Assembly (NCBI GenBank): GCA_024305405.1
Contig: JAKNDB010000107.1
Span: 1,054,001-1,118,000 of the forward strand
Direction: 5' to 3'
DNA: 64,000 bases
From: Dirofilaria immitis
Taxonomy: Eukaryota > Nematoda > Chromadorea > Rhabditida > Onchocercidae
The position numbers were made by a program, and so were the translations under genes. Numbering within the stretch: position 1 is the stretch's first letter; each line of letters starts with the position of its first letter. Below the pieces are notes generated by a model that had not been told where the DNA came from, did no database searches, and saw only the letters and a list, made by a program, of their open reading frames with translations. Of this stretch, positions 12,879 through 28,000 are shown piece by piece.

Positions 12879-15206
12879 AAACAACCCTTATGTGTCGACT
12901 TGCGATAGAAATATTAATATGTTTTAATTTTCTAATCAGCATTATTTGGATATGTTATCAATAAAGTTATCTATCACATCATACCATAACGTTATCATAA
13001 AAACAAACATCATATCACAGGATTATCATAAAAACAGAAATAATGTTAAAATAATTTAAATTAAAATAGAAACAAATGAAGAGAATTGAGCAATTTTGAG
13101 AAAATTTTCAAAAATATTAATCGATTATAAATTGCTGATAATTAGGATAAGTTGGTATTTATTAATATTTAAATATCCCAACCCAATAGATAATACTATA
13201 ACTTTAACAGATAAGTTGGAAAGGATTGATTCGATATTTAGTGTAATATTTTGATTTGTTGTCTTTAGCTAATCGATCAGAAAATTTTGTCTAATCATGG
13301 TCCTAATAGTTTTTTTTTTTTAAACAAAGGATTGATAAGCATAATGTTATATTTATCATTATTACTATTTTTTAGCCATCATCATTTGTGAGTACAGAAC
13401 TTGCCGTTATTTTTATATTGTTATCATTTATAAGCAGATTATCGTGATCGATGATTTTTGGGCATATTCATATAAACATCATACAATGTAAATAAAGCTG
13501 ATAAGTATGTAATTTTTGAATGATTAAATTGAGTGATAACTATTTCATTAGATTTTCAAGAATTTATACGAATGAATTATTGAATTATGCTTAAAATTTA
13601 TACTTAAAATTTATCGTTTTTATTTTGCTAAAATTGATAAAAGAATGATAACAGCATGATTTTGAAATACATTCAAAATAAATGAACATATTTGATACGA
13701 ATTAATGAATTTATAGCAAAAATCAATATCAGTTTATCTATTTGAAATTAATGCATTTATATCAAAAATCAATATCAGTTTATCTATTTAACATTTCAAT
13801 AACATATATTAACAGATTGATGAAATTTGAATATTTCCAATTTAAATCATTAAAAATCGTTAAATTTTTTTGACCATAGTGATTTTGATTTCCAAACGAT
13901 TTGTATTGTGGTATCACTATGAATTAAACAGAATCAATATATCAGATTGAAGGCTCTGACAATGTTTTAATACTTTATTAATTTAGCCAATCGAGAGATG
14001 TACATTTGAATCAACATATTCAGTTAAAGATAAGACAATTCTGGAATTATCTTTAAGCAATAAATTATCTTAAATCTGGATTACACACTTTATCATTTTT
14101 ATCAAATTCTTGACTTAATGAAACACGTTTTAATTTTATATCAACGAATATCAGGATATTATTGAAATAAGTTTATTTATTTATCATTTATTCATGATAG
14201 AATGCAATATCATTCATTTTCTTCTATTCAAAATAAAAGCGTTGAAATAATATCGCCAAATTTTTCCTTCTTCAGAATCCTCATGATTTATTTCCAAACT
14301 ACAATCTGATGAAATAGAACGATCATGCTTGCTGATTAGTGCTATTTATGTGATAAGAATCTTTATCAATGAAACTCTTGAAAAATTACACTTGCTAATT
14401 AATCGATAACGAACAGTAACTAAAAAATTTCACCGATATAATATGATATCTTTTGTTACTCATTTGATATAATCAATACAATCAAATAAACAAAAAGTTT
14501 TTATAATTTTTAATGATAAGATCGTCCAATTTCGAAATATAAAAAGAAAATCTCAAAAAAATTTTCAATATAAATCGAAATTCTCGTTGCTAAAATTAGG
14601 AAAGGTATTGATTTCGAGAATTTAAAAATGTTTGATATTTATTTATATGTGTGGAAACATTCATCAGTACCAAACATAGTTTATATATGTTCCATAATTG
14701 TATTCTCGTACGACATTTATATTAGTATGAATTTAGGTTGATAAAAATTTGCATATTTAAAAGGTTAATTAATAGGTAAAGATAATCAAACATTACTTCA
14801 AAAATCATTTATTTGGTAATATCTGAATTAAAAGGTGTATATTACTTTTATTGAATTCAAATAATGGTTGCATCTAACATTACGTTTGTTTATTTTTTAA
14901 TTTTTAAAATAATTAATAATTATATTTGTTCAATGTGATATTAAAAGTTTCAATGAAATTATGTCTTGTAATTCGGATTACTGTACATTTAGAATTAATT
15001 TAAAAATGATATAAATTTGATTTCGTATTATTGTAAGATAATATTTATCAATTATCAAATAGATTCTTTAATTCTTTTTCAAAATGTTTTTTTTTTTTTG
15101 ATTAATATTTATAGCCTGAAATTGTAAAATGGATTCACTGGAATTGTGGGTCAATGAAATAATAATTTCATAAAATTGTAGGTCATATTCAAAAGAGAAT
15201 CAAAGT
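12879..15206. other. Intergenic, no gene seen
   Basis: AT-rich sequence without a supportable exon. A roughly 50-bp direct repeat around 13690-13790 contains caaaaatcaatatcagttta twice. Homopolymer runs occur near 13311 and 15090. A GTAG at 15178-15181 is a possible trans-splice acceptor for the next gene. Confidence 0.6.
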
Positions 15207-18091
15207 ATGATCATCGAAAATCATGATTTATCATTTAAAGAATTATATACAGAACCAAATTATGAAGTTCAATTAATTGATAAAGAAAGGTATATTTATT
15301 TCTTGAAATGTTTTTTTTTTTTTTCAATTTACCCAAACAATGAAATGGATTGATTGCATCGAACAATAATTATTTTCTTGGAAATGGTTCATATTGCATT
15401 CCTAAATTGTACATATATATTCAAACATATATGATTGATTATTGTCTAGAAATATCATCAAAAGATGTTATGAAGATATTAGAACAGTTATATATGATAA
15501 TAAATGCATGATATCAATATATCATATCATATCAATATATTATCAAAATTCTAGCACTATCAGATTTGCATGTGAATGGGAAAATGATCAAGTTGCACGA
15601 ATTTTACTCCTTCTTATTAACGATACTTCAAATTTAATCAAATGGAAACTACATTGTACAACTACAATGATTACTGTAATATTTTAGGAAAAATTGAATA
15701 GTAATCGAATGATTGAATCTGAATCCGTTTCTGTTTCATCCTCTTTAAAGATAAGTCAAAGAAAACATTCGAGAAATCGAGAATTGCTTATAAAATAAAA
15801 AATTTTAGAAAAGATTTTTATGTGTAACATTTTAAAATTTTCAAGGCATTTCCATCTGATAACGGGCAAATTGCTTGTTATGGCAAAGAGAAATGCATAT
15901 TATCATGGATTCGTCCAGACTATATTGAGAATTGGAAACAAATAGAATCTGCTAAATTATTGCTTTCACTTCATCTTATCGCAAAAATGATGATATCATT
16001 GGATCAACTGATATCAGACTTTTAGGTGATAAGCCTTAATTTCCTATATAATATCTTGTTGATAAGCAATAATTGAAAATTTGAAGTAGATTACTGTATT
16101 TTACTTTATTTTTTATTTTTTGAAATAACAACATCTTTAGTAAACAAGTGAATCTGATATGATCTAATATGATACCTAAAATTAATATTTGCAGCACAGG
16201 TAGATGCAAAAGAATTTTGTAAACCAGAGAATCCACCTGTACACAATTTAATATTTAGTTCTAATGAACCAGCACTGAATCGTAGTCAATCAGAATTACT
16301 GTTGAAAACGGCACTTGAAGTTGCTAAAATAATGCCTCAGTTAATTTTTATCATCATTTTACAAACTTATCAATTACCTCTCTCAAAAATATCTTCCATC
16401 TATATGATTGATTAGTTGTAGTGATAAAAGAAAAAAGAAAAAACACATCTCATTTCAGTTTAGAAAAAATAAATAAATTTATCTTGACCTTCGTGAATCC
16501 TAGGAATTAGGAAGAAAATAAAACAAAAATGGATTTCAGAAATGGTAGCAATAATAAATTACAACTGTCTGATGAATTATCGCCTCGACCTTCGTAGGTT
16601 CTATAAAAGTTTTGCGAATTTCTCGCTATAAGTTTTTAATATCGGATGTTTTTTCTAAATATATATTGAGTTAATTTATGACAAAATAATATATCAAATT
16701 GTAATTGTGACCTTTGACACAATCAATGCAACATTGCAAGTATGCTAAGTATTGCAGCACGATTAATTTTGCATTAGATCGTTTTCATGAGGATGTCGCA
16801 TATGCTCAACTTAAGCTTATCAATAATAGCAAACAGTTGATTGTTTGGAAGTTGAAGACAAACAACAAATGCATTACGGTTAGTTAGTTAGCGATCATTA
16901 TTTGACCTTTTAACATGAGTGTCGCTAAGATTATTCCAAATTTGCGAAATATTTTATTTTCAGGCTTTACCTAGAGGAAGTGGATTGATACCGTCGCTTA
17001 AAAGTAACAAATGTATTCTTTTTGGCAATTTCCTAAAAATCGCAAAATTTACGATAAAATTAAATGTGCCAAATTGGTTATGTCTATTCGTATCTATTCA
17101 GAAACAGGAAAATTACTTGGTTCAGATATTGCAAAATACATCGGGAAAAGTATATCTTTAAATGCTAATTTTCAAAATCTAAAAATTAGAATATTATATA
17201 GATATTATAGTTTGATGCTAAAATGATAAGAAAAAGAATTGATAATTTATTATGATATTAATAATTTTTTTTTTTAAGATCAAAACTTATTTGATATTAA
17301 ATCAAGAATTTGATTAAAAAAGAAAAGAAAATATTTCCATTTAGTAAATGATATTTCCATGGATCATATACAATCAGATACGGATCATGTTTATATCGTT
17401 GATAATGCACCTATTCATCAGATTGTTCTTGTATCGGAGAATACGTATCATAGTGAAACAAAACCTATACTTCAAACATTTGTATCAACCGAGAAGTAAG
17501 CATTTGTTTATTTATGATAATCTTTCATATGATAATATGCTATATCAGTATTTGATAAAAATTTTAATTAAATTAAATTATTATTTCTTAACAAACATAC
17601 AAAAATATCACTATATTAAATAATAAAATTATTCACAAAACAAAATAATAATTACTTAAAAATAAAAATTAAATTATCAAAATTTCATAATTACATTTGC
17701 TTTATGCAACGAATATATAATAATTTTAATTAATTATTATCAATTGATAAGTAACAATACTGTTAAATATATTTTATCAATAAATGTTCAAAGATAGTTA
17801 AAGTAAAATACAGCAATATAGTTGGATTGTGAAAAATATATTTACTACAAAACGTATGCATACTTAGAGCTGTATTTTCATCAATTATTTATTTCAAAAT
17901 TTCATTTAAGGTCAATTCGTCCACGGACAAATTCTATTACCGTAACGGCAATTAAAAACGATATTACGGTAAAATCAAAAGCAGAATTTACGAACACTGA
18001 AATTGTTTGGAAGATCGGAGTAATTTGTTGTACGACAGTTATGTTATGCTTAATCTTAAAAGCAATACTCGAGAATGATTTCTTCTTTTGA
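15207..18091 (+). CDS. Protein with two MSP-like (VAP-type) domains and C-terminal anchor
   Basis: Supported exons are 15207-15289, 15450-(~15500), 15555-15675, 15846-16025, 16195-(~16320), 16758-16878, 16964-17149, 17345-17495 and 17911-18091; possibly one more lies near 16543. The two halves repeat each other with the same intron positions. STIRFACEWENDQVARILLL...IKWKL matches STINFALDRFHEDVAYAQLKL...IVWKL, and each is followed by a 'A(F/L)P...G' exon ending in KLLLSL or KLVMSI. This is the strand pattern of an immunoglobulin-like MSP domain, as in VAPs and nematode sperm proteins. A final hydrophobic helix (IVWKIGVICCTTVMLCLILKAIL) is followed by only eight residues, so the protein is probably tail-anchored in the ER. 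One base is missing in the runs at 15983-15987 and 17019-17023. The linker exons are not fully resolved, and VAP identity is an inference. Confidence 0.65.
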
Positions 18092-18118
18092 ATTATTCCA
18101 AAATAAAAATATATATAT

Positions 18119-18228
18119 ATTCGTCAGATCATTATGATTTACATATATTCATTCAGATCATCATGATTTATATATTCAATATAGACCATCATGATTTACA
18201 TATATTCATTCAGATCGTCATGATTTTT
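18119..18228. repeat. About 30-bp imperfect tandem repeat
   Basis: Four copies of a unit containing cagatcatcatgatttacat. Confidence 0.75.
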
Positions 18229-18934
18229 TGATTCATTATCAAAATTAAACCAATCTTTCTGCTTGATCTCGCTGATAAATTTTAGTACAATTATTGAATA
18301 TCTAATTTACTTTCGCATATTTCTAAAACTCTTCAAATCACTAGGCATTATTATTAAATTTTATTAATAAATATCCAATTACTAATCAGTAATTTTATCA
18401 TTATTGAAACTTTTCAACTTAACATAAATTTCAAAACCTAAAGATCATAAGTGATGTTACAGAAAAATTTCTGAATAATCGCTTCCTACATCAATATACC
18501 AATGTTGTGTTAAGTTTTCATTATAGAATATTAATGATTTACCTGTAATTAGCTATTGTATGATGAATTATTCATTGAAAAACAAATATATCTAAAATTT
18601 AAATGATAGAGAAATAAATGAATTTAAGACTGTTTAAAGCATAAATTTATTTTTTTTTCATTAAAAAAAAACAGCAGCAAAGTAAATTTAATAATTAACA
18701 TTAATAAATCAATAACAATTTAATTATCAAATGATTAGATTAAAACTTATCATATACGATGAACATTAATTAAGTTGCTTTTAATAGAATTTTATTAAGT
18801 GCTAAATAAGCTTTTTCAAATTTTCAAAAAAATATTTCGCCATATGAAAAAGCTATATAAATAGTAATTTAATATTTTTATTACAAAAAAAAAAAAATTG
18901 GAGAATAATTAAAGGCACATTATCAAACCCGTAA

Positions 18935-18936
<2 letters not shown>

Positions 18937-18971
<35 letters not shown>

Positions 18972-18985
18972 AAGAGAGAAAGAGA
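18937..18985. repeat. (GA)n microsatellite
   Basis: A GA dinucleotide run with a few interruptions, just beyond the 3' end of crb-1. Confidence 0.9.
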
Positions 18986-19040
18986 TGGTACGTACAAATT
19001 GATTACTCTGATAATTTATGATAATCACGCTGTATTATCA

Positions 19041-22000
19041 CTATATTAATCTTTCTTCAGGTGGAGATTTGAGCATTGAATTCATCTAAAACAACATAGC
19101 ATATATAATTTATATTATTTTCTTTTTTTTCTTTTTAAATTAATAAATCTTTTATTATTTCCAATTTTAATTTTATGAATTTAATTTGTTTAAAATTTTA
19201 AAATATTCCATTCTAAATTTTTAATTAAAAATTAAATATCTAAAAGTAATATTAAATCTAACCGGCATTCGTGAAATACTACTTTCATGATGCGATGGAC
19301 TATAGGTACCCTGAGTTGCTCGTCGTCCACGAATTATCACTACGGCGAATAATACAAAACCAACAATTAATAATGCGATGATAAAAGCTGATACTGGTCC
19401 AACTATATAACCCAATGAGACAGACCTAAAATTTTATTAACCAAAATTAATTCAACTTTTAGCTATCATTTTATTTTATCAAGATACAACCTTAAACCTT
19501 ATTAATAAAATTAATTCAAGTTTTAGTTATCGTACTATTTTATTAAAATACAGCCTTAAACTTTACTGCTAAAATTAATTCAAGTTTTAGCTATCATTTT
19601 ATTTCATCAAGATACAGCCTTAAACTTTACTGCTAAAATTAATTCAAGTTTTAGGTTATCATGTTATCTCATTATGATAGAACTTAAAACTTTATGGCTA
19701 AAATTAATTTAAGTTTTACCTATCACGCTATTTTATCAAAATACAACCTTAAACCTTACTAATAAAATTAATTAAAGTTTTACCTATCATACTATTTTAT
19801 TAATTCAGCATAGTTTTTTTTTTTTGAAGATAATGAAATAATGTTAAAATTGACCGATCGATTTATAAAAATTTTACAACTTTTATAATTATTATCTAAA
19901 TTAGCTTATCATATATATATTGCAAATATTAACAAAAATTTTCTATACCTAAAATATTTATCATATAATATATTGATAAGATAATATGACAAAATTATTA
20001 TTTCATATTTTAATACTAATTAATATTGATAATATTGAAAAAAAAATCAATTAGCTTATGGAAATATATTATAAGTTATTGAAATACAGTAAATGTTACA
20101 TACCTTCGTTTTTCAATTAAATGAATACAATGCTCTCCACCGTATCCAATCTCACATTTACATTCATAGCTTGCCATTTCTTGACCATTTTTATCGTAAC
20201 TATCGGATTAATACATATACCATGTATACAATCATGTTTCGTTCGATTTAGATTATCCGGAATGCATGGATCTTTTACCGTACATCGTTTTCCAATATAT
20301 CCTAAAACAATTTTAAATATAATTCATCATTTATTGCTAATTCTCATAATTATTGATAATTTATTTTCACAATCAAATAAACTAACCTATATCACAATCA
20401 CAATTATATGAACCAATCAAATTGGTACATTTACCATACGTACAAATGCTCTGTTCACATTCATCAATATCTTCGGTACAATGAATACCTTGATAACCGG
20501 TACCGTTACAATTACATTCATAACCATTTATTCGATCCATACAATGTCCATTATTTTGGCATACATTATTGATACAATCATCAATATCCACAGAACATAT
20601 CTCTCCTTCAATCAACTAACATTTATAATATTACTATAATTTATATATATATGTATTAAATTTAAATTAAAGTAATATTTTGGGATGTTGCAAAAAAAAA
20701 GAAATATTAATATTATAAAAAATAAATATTAAAATTTTGTTTATTTATTTTTGATAATTTTACAAATTTCAATCTATCAAAAATTATTTAAAAAAAAAAA
20801 AAAAAGAAATCGCTCATATCTGCAACAAAATTATATACGAATAGATAATTAAAATAATTAAAAGAATTTTTCAAAACTTATACAGAAGAAATGCAATAAT
20901 TAGAAATAAAATAATTGTCGTAAGCGATAGCAAAATATCTATGAATATTTATGAATCATTTTAATATAGATTGAAATTTATACATATATACCATATGTTT
21001 ATTAATGTTTAATTCAAAACGAAAAAAAAAAGTTTTCAATTCTTATTATAAAATAGCAACCTGTAAAACCAGGTAAGCATAAACAATTGAAACCACCGAC
21101 AAATCCTTGACAGGTAGCACCATTTTCACATTGATTCGGATTGCAATAATCAATCACTCTATCACATGTATCACCGGTATAGCCACGTTTGCAAACGCAG
21201 AAATGTGTGGTTGATGTTTGTTGTATGCAATCACCGTTATCACCACATGGTTTCTGCACACAACTGCCCACAATTTCACAATGATCTCCTAAAATTCGAG
21301 ATTGATCAGCATAATTTTAAAGGTATATTAGAGTTGAAAAATCAGAATTTTTCCATACCTTAGTGATCATCATTGGAAATACTGATAAACAGAATCCAAA
21401 ATATATGTATTCACTGATATAAATAATAGTCAAGTAGAATGTTGAATTTAAAAACTTTAATAGCGGAAATGATTTCGAAAATCGATAAGTTAAATAGAAT
21501 TTTGAAAGAAGTAGTAATAAAAATAACCTAAATGATAACTATCACAGCTACACTGATATGATCCAGGTGTATTAGTACAGTTACCATCATGTTCGCAAGG
21601 GAATCGCATGCATTCATTAATATCAATATTGCAATGCTCACCACTCCAACCGGGTTCACAGTCACACAAGAAATTATCAGTTACTGTTTTGCATTGTCCA
21701 TGAACGCAAGGTGATAAGTTGCAATAATCTTTCATTTCATCACAAAACCGACCTAGAAATACAAATGAATAATCAAGTTGATAAGATATCACTAAAATGA
21801 TGAACTGTAGATTAAGCTACATAAAAGAATAAAATTTACGAATATTAATTATTTTTTATTACGAATAATAATTAATGATCTTGGTAAAATTATAGCTGAT
21901 TTTATTGAATTTAAATTATGCAGCAGAATTAGATTTTATCAACTAATATCATCGGGTACAAGATCATATTATATACAAAATTATATTACCTTACACTCTC

Positions 22001-25000
22001 ATATTATTGAAATGAGCAAATAAGCCATAAATATTTTACAAAACTTTTCCTCTTCTATTTCTACTAATTTTATGATACTTCGAGAATAATAATTTAAAGT
22101 TAAACCAATTTTACCTTCATAATCACTGTTACATATACATTTAAAATCGCCATCATTTGATAAACATGTCGCTCCATTTTTGCATGGATTTGATTCGCAA
22201 AAATCTTTTTCTATATCGCAAAGTATACCATCAAAATTTTGCGGACAATCGCATTTAAATGTATCCTAAAATACAAAATTAAATGCAAAAATTCTATTTA
22301 TCGATAAAATTTATAATTAAACTTTTCAAAGTTGTAATATTTATAATATTTTCTCGAACTTTCTCGTAGGAAATTTGCGACACTTTTAGCAAAAAGATAA
22401 TAATTATTTAGCTGAAATTATTTCATTTTCATTTATTATTTTCTACAGCTTTTCAGATGAAAATTTCATTTTTTAATAGATAAAATAAACTTTATTTCTT
22501 TTTACGATTTTCGCTGCTTTATTTATTTATTTATTTATTTACTTATCACTGCTAATTTCATTGAATAATAAAGAGTAATATCTGTCCTCGAGATATTCAT
22601 TTATCATTACTAATTTATTTAAACAAAGGATAATATTTGATCTCAAGATATTTATTTATCATTTACTAATTTCTTTAAACAGAAAAGAATAATACTTGAT
22701 CTCGAGATATTTATTTATCATTTACTAATTTCTTTGAACAAAGGATAATATTTGATCTCGAGATATTTATTTATCATTTACTAATTTCTTTAAACAAAGA
22801 ATAATACTTGATCTCGAGATATTTATTTATTATTATTATTAATTTATTTAAATAACAAAAATAATATCTGACCTCAACTACCGTACATTTCGCTTCATTT
22901 TCGCATGGCGAAGGAATACATTTTGATGATTTCTGAAAAAAAATAAAAACATAATGATAAATGTGATAATTTCTAATTTAATTTAATTATTATATTAATA
23001 AAATAATTGGAATTTTTATTTTTCGTATCACATATATTACTTACAAATGCTTGACAGCGTGATCCGATAAAATGATTTGGACAATTACAATTATATTTGC
23101 CCTTTGACATTGTACAATTTCCACCATTTAAACATGGTGATAATTTGCATAAATCCATTTCTTTATCACAAAATTGTCCATCATATCCCGGTAAACACAT
23201 ACAACTGTAATGTGTTAAAATTTTTCATTGAACAAACAATATAATGATAATATTTTCAAAACTTTTACTTAAATTAATATCATACATTTACCTTTAATTA
23301 TTACCTGATATTATGAAATAAAATGAATCAATCATCCTTATCTTTTATTGCTAATATTTCCTTTTTAAATTACAATAATTAGGAAAAAAAAATATAAATA
23401 TCAAAATTGACCTATAGTCATCGATACCATTAATACATACGCCAAATTTACACATATGATTTTCACAATTATCAATTCTTATCTATAAAAAAAAAAAAAA
23501 TGAGAAAAATATAGGAATGATATTGGTATTTATTTATGTCAAAACTCTTTAAACAATCAATTATTTTCAGAAAATTTATCAAAAAGAAATTACGAATTAA
23601 AAGTTTTAAATTAATTATTATTCAGATATATCGATTTCGGGAAAAGAAAGATTTAAATTTGTTAAAAGAAATTACGAATCATATATCGGTACCGAGAAAG
23701 GAAAGGTTTAAATTTATCAAAAAGAAATTACGAATTAAAAGTTTTAAATTAATTATTATTCGGGTATATCGACACCGGGAATGGAAGGTTTAAATTTATC
23801 AAAAGAAATTAGAAATCAAAAGTTTTAAATTGAATATTATTCGGATATATTGCCATCGAGAAAGAAAAGATTTGTTATTATAAATTTAAGAAAAATTTTC
23901 AACCTCACAAAAGTGCCAGTAAAGCCATTTCGACATTCGCATATTCGTTTATTCCATAAATCATGACAAATTGCATTATTTTTACATAAATTTGTTAAAC
24001 CACAAAGATCTTCAGCATAGCATTGATTATCGATAATATTTCGACGCTTTGTTAATTTGAAATATGTAGTATTTTCCAATAAACCACCAATTTGATTATC
24101 AACAAAAATGAAATTGGTGGAGTTATTCCAATTTGTATATTTTCTAGGCAACCCTAAAAATATAAAAAAAAAAAAGTTGTAAATCAAGCAAATACTTATT
24201 TTGGAAAGGAAAAAACAGATATTTAAATGTAATGTATGATCTGATACGGAGATATGGTTCACCCGGAAATTTGATTTAATACGGCGATATAATTCAACGG
24301 TTAATTAACATTTGATTTAATACGGCGATATAGTTGAACAATTAATTAACATTTGATTTAATACGGCGATATAGTTCAACCGGTAATTGTAATTATCAAT
24401 TATTTTGCTTTAAATTTACTTCTTAATAAATCCTAATTAATTGTTTACATGGAGGAAACGATTCATAATCAAGTAATGCAGAAGAGAGAATTAAATTAAC
24501 AAATAATAAAACAATAAATATCGATATTGCAGGTGTAATTAATTAAAATATGACAGGTGTAGTTAATCATAATATTATAGATATAATTAATTAAAAATTT
24601 TCCCTAACAAATTTTGATTTTTATTCCTAAAAATGCTAATGAAAAATATTATAAAATTTTAGGCAAAAATAAGAATAAATTTGATAGGAAAAAAAAATTC
24701 TCATAAATTTATTGATGCGAAAAAAATTAACTTACATCAAATGATGGCATTTCATCATTACGTTTTCCAATTATTAAACTAAAATTATCGTTAAAATCAA
24801 ATATATTCATTGATAGCGATAAGGATGAATTTTTATCATTATGTTTGCCATCGATATATAGACCGCGCTCATTGATATCAATGATATGCATTTTACCATC
24901 ATTTACTATCAGATTTGTACTTCGCTTTATCACATTACCATTTACTAGTGTTTCATAGATCAATAAGCCATCTTTTAACAAAATTGATACAAAAGAAGTT

Positions 25001-28000
25001 GAAGTTTTCTGAAAAAGAAATTTGCATAATACGATATTATATACATAATTGATATGATAAAAAATGCTATTTGATAATTACTGTATATCAATATTTGCAA
25101 CTTATTTGCAACTTAATAAATTATAGAATAAGAAATTCTATTGATTATAAAATTAAAGCTTACCAGATAAATAATTTGACCTGATAAAGAACGAGTTCGT
25201 AGCATAAAAGTAATTTGTAAAGATTTCGAAATATCTTTCCTAATATCACCATTATTTATCAATTCAAATTTTGCAAATGATGTTGGTACAAATGTTGCTG
25301 GTGAACTACCTGTCAATAATTATCATGTATTATTATTATCAGTGATAATAATATTTGAAAATATAATCATCTAAAATGATAAAAATTTACTTACAAACAT
25401 AACCACCATCATAATTAGTACACGTTACATTTGCAGCATTACACGATGATAGCGCACAATGATCACGTTGATTACAACGTTTTCCAATCCATAAATATTC
25501 ACATATACATTCATAATCATTAAAAGTATTAACACATTCTCCATTCACGCATGGATTCAGAAGATTGCAAATATCATCTGATACCGTCCCCTGAGGAATA
25601 GATGAAAATTGGATTTCAGTAGGGTAGAAAGAAAAATTAATCTTCGAATAAAATACTGTGTCATACTGTAGGTTTATAGAGTGGAATTTTTAAATTTAAA
25701 TTAATAAGCGAAATATGTATGAAATTTAATAATAATAAGTAATGGTAGTAATGGTAGTAATAAATAATATTTATAACAATGATAATACTAATAATGATAA
25801 ACAATAATCATAATAATGATAATAATAATAATTTTGCTGATATAAATGTATGTATAAATTACCTTCAGAATATTCTCGTCATTCATCTGAACGCCAAACT
25901 GTTCAATGTTAATATCATCAGGTAATGTTGTGATAGGAACTATATAATTGTTAATATGTAAATCTTGCAATGTCCCTTTGAAATAATCATTACTTGAAAA
26001 TGCATCTATTGATAAATTTTCACTACTACCCAAGACTAATGCATCCGCTAATAGCGGATGATCAAAACGATTTTCAACATCGAATTTCATACGTCCAATA
26101 TCATCGATCATAACCTATAAATAATATTTTAGACTAATATTTAATTTTGAATTAAAATTATTTCCTTATCTGATAAATATTATCTTTCAATATCAATCTT
26201 TTTCAGAATTTCTTGTTAATCAATCGTAGAATTATGGAATGATAATGCTCAAATGCAAGAAAAAAAATAGGAACTTACAGTGAAATTATTTCGATCTCTG
26301 ATTAACCTTATCAAATGTACTTTATTATCATCAATCTTATCTGATATACTTCCTTCAAATACTTTTTTGCCACCTAATCGTGTTCGTACATTTAAGAAAC
26401 CGTCGAAAATTTGCAACGCTATAAAAGTTCCGATATCGTCACTATTCTAAATTAAAAATATTTTAAGAAAATTTTTCAGATCATAATTAAAACTTCTATA
26501 AGTTGATTATTTACTAATTATTCTAAATTGTCCATAATGATATTTACCTGTAAAGATAAGCAATATTATTGCTTCGCCTTTTCAGACTTTGATTAGAACT
26601 TTTTTAAATGTTAAATATTTAATGGTATGTTTATGTTTATGAAAATTTAAACATTTTCAACTATAACATACCTTTTCACCGAGATATAATAATGTTCCAT
26701 TTGGTTTATTTGTTCTTATCAAAAAATCAATATTCGTATGCAATTTAATATCATCCAGATTTTTTTCTATATCATATTCCAATCGAGATTTTAAATTATC
26801 ATGGCCAAAAGTTATTTCTTCTGTTTGTTGTATACAATATGGTGATAAGAATGGTTTTTTACATTGACAACGAAATTCATCCCATTGATCGATACAAATA
26901 CCATCATTTTGACATGGATTAGGAAAACATAGTTTGGAACGTTGACATCCTTTATAATTCCAAATGTATTACTAAAATGATTAATTATATTTATCAATAT
27001 CTTATTGATAATAATTATTCCTCTTATAATTACAAATACATTACTGAAATGATTAATTATATTTATCAATCTTAACAAATAATCAAATTTTGATCTAAAA
27101 TCTTATTGATAATATTTAAAATGTTTTATAGCAAATGATTAAATTATTTAAAATTTTACAATAACTTTTATTAAATCTGATTTGTATATGTTCCTATATT
27201 GATTTATGAACTTATAGTTAGATTTGTATTTTTGGATATTTATAATACCTACCCTGATTCTAGCATATCAATAAATTCTCCATTGATAAATAGATCACGA
27301 ATACAACCCTTGAAGCTATCTGATCGACCTTTACCTATTCGTGTCCAATAAATGCCCATATTTTTTCGTTCCTTCATTTCAAGACGAGATAAAACAAAAT
27401 CTCCTTCACGTATTTCTAGCGAAACAATCTATGAAAATAAATAATTATTGATTTAATGATTAAAATTTGTTTGCATTTTGATAAGAAAATATAATGATAA
27501 TATTATCATAAATTATGCTTAACTGATATTTTTAAATTATTCAACGATCACAAAGTTTTTTTTCCTTTTCATTATCATAATTCAAAATGATACATTTCAT
27601 TATTTTTTTATTATCATGATTCAAATCTAATAATTAGTTGTTGATTTTTTCTATTTTTACAAACTTCCTTTCTCAAGAGTTTTTACAAACAAGAGTACTT
27701 TATTACAATAGTAATCCTTAAACATGTAATCAATGAATGTAACTTTTTTTTTTGATAATCAAAAGAAATCAAAGATGATAAGAAAGTGATGGCATGCGGA
27801 GAGTTTTAAATCATTAAAAATTGCATTGATTAAATAGCTCATGATTGTTAAGTTTGATTTATAAGTTCAATTTTGATATATTAAAACTACAAAATATAAT
27901 TTCAAACCTTATTGATATTATTGAATAGTACAGTATACCAATGATCATCATTTACAGTAAATGGTAATAATTTTCGATAAATAAAATCAGTGAAATTACC

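Larger units (their letters stand above)
18092..19040. other. Convergent intergenic region
   Basis: This is the shared 3' flank of the MSP-domain gene (+) and crb-1 (-). It holds a short tandem repeat, poly-A/T runs and a GA microsatellite. No exon seen. Confidence 0.7.

Noticed and set aside
20121..20411. 96-codon open frame on the + strand
   Set aside because: Antisense shadow of the last crb-1 EGF exon and adjoining intron.
26812..27078. Minus-strand open frame of 88 codons
   Set aside because: Wrong frame of a crb-1 EGF exon; the EGF cysteines appear one base over, consistent with the missing base near 26958.
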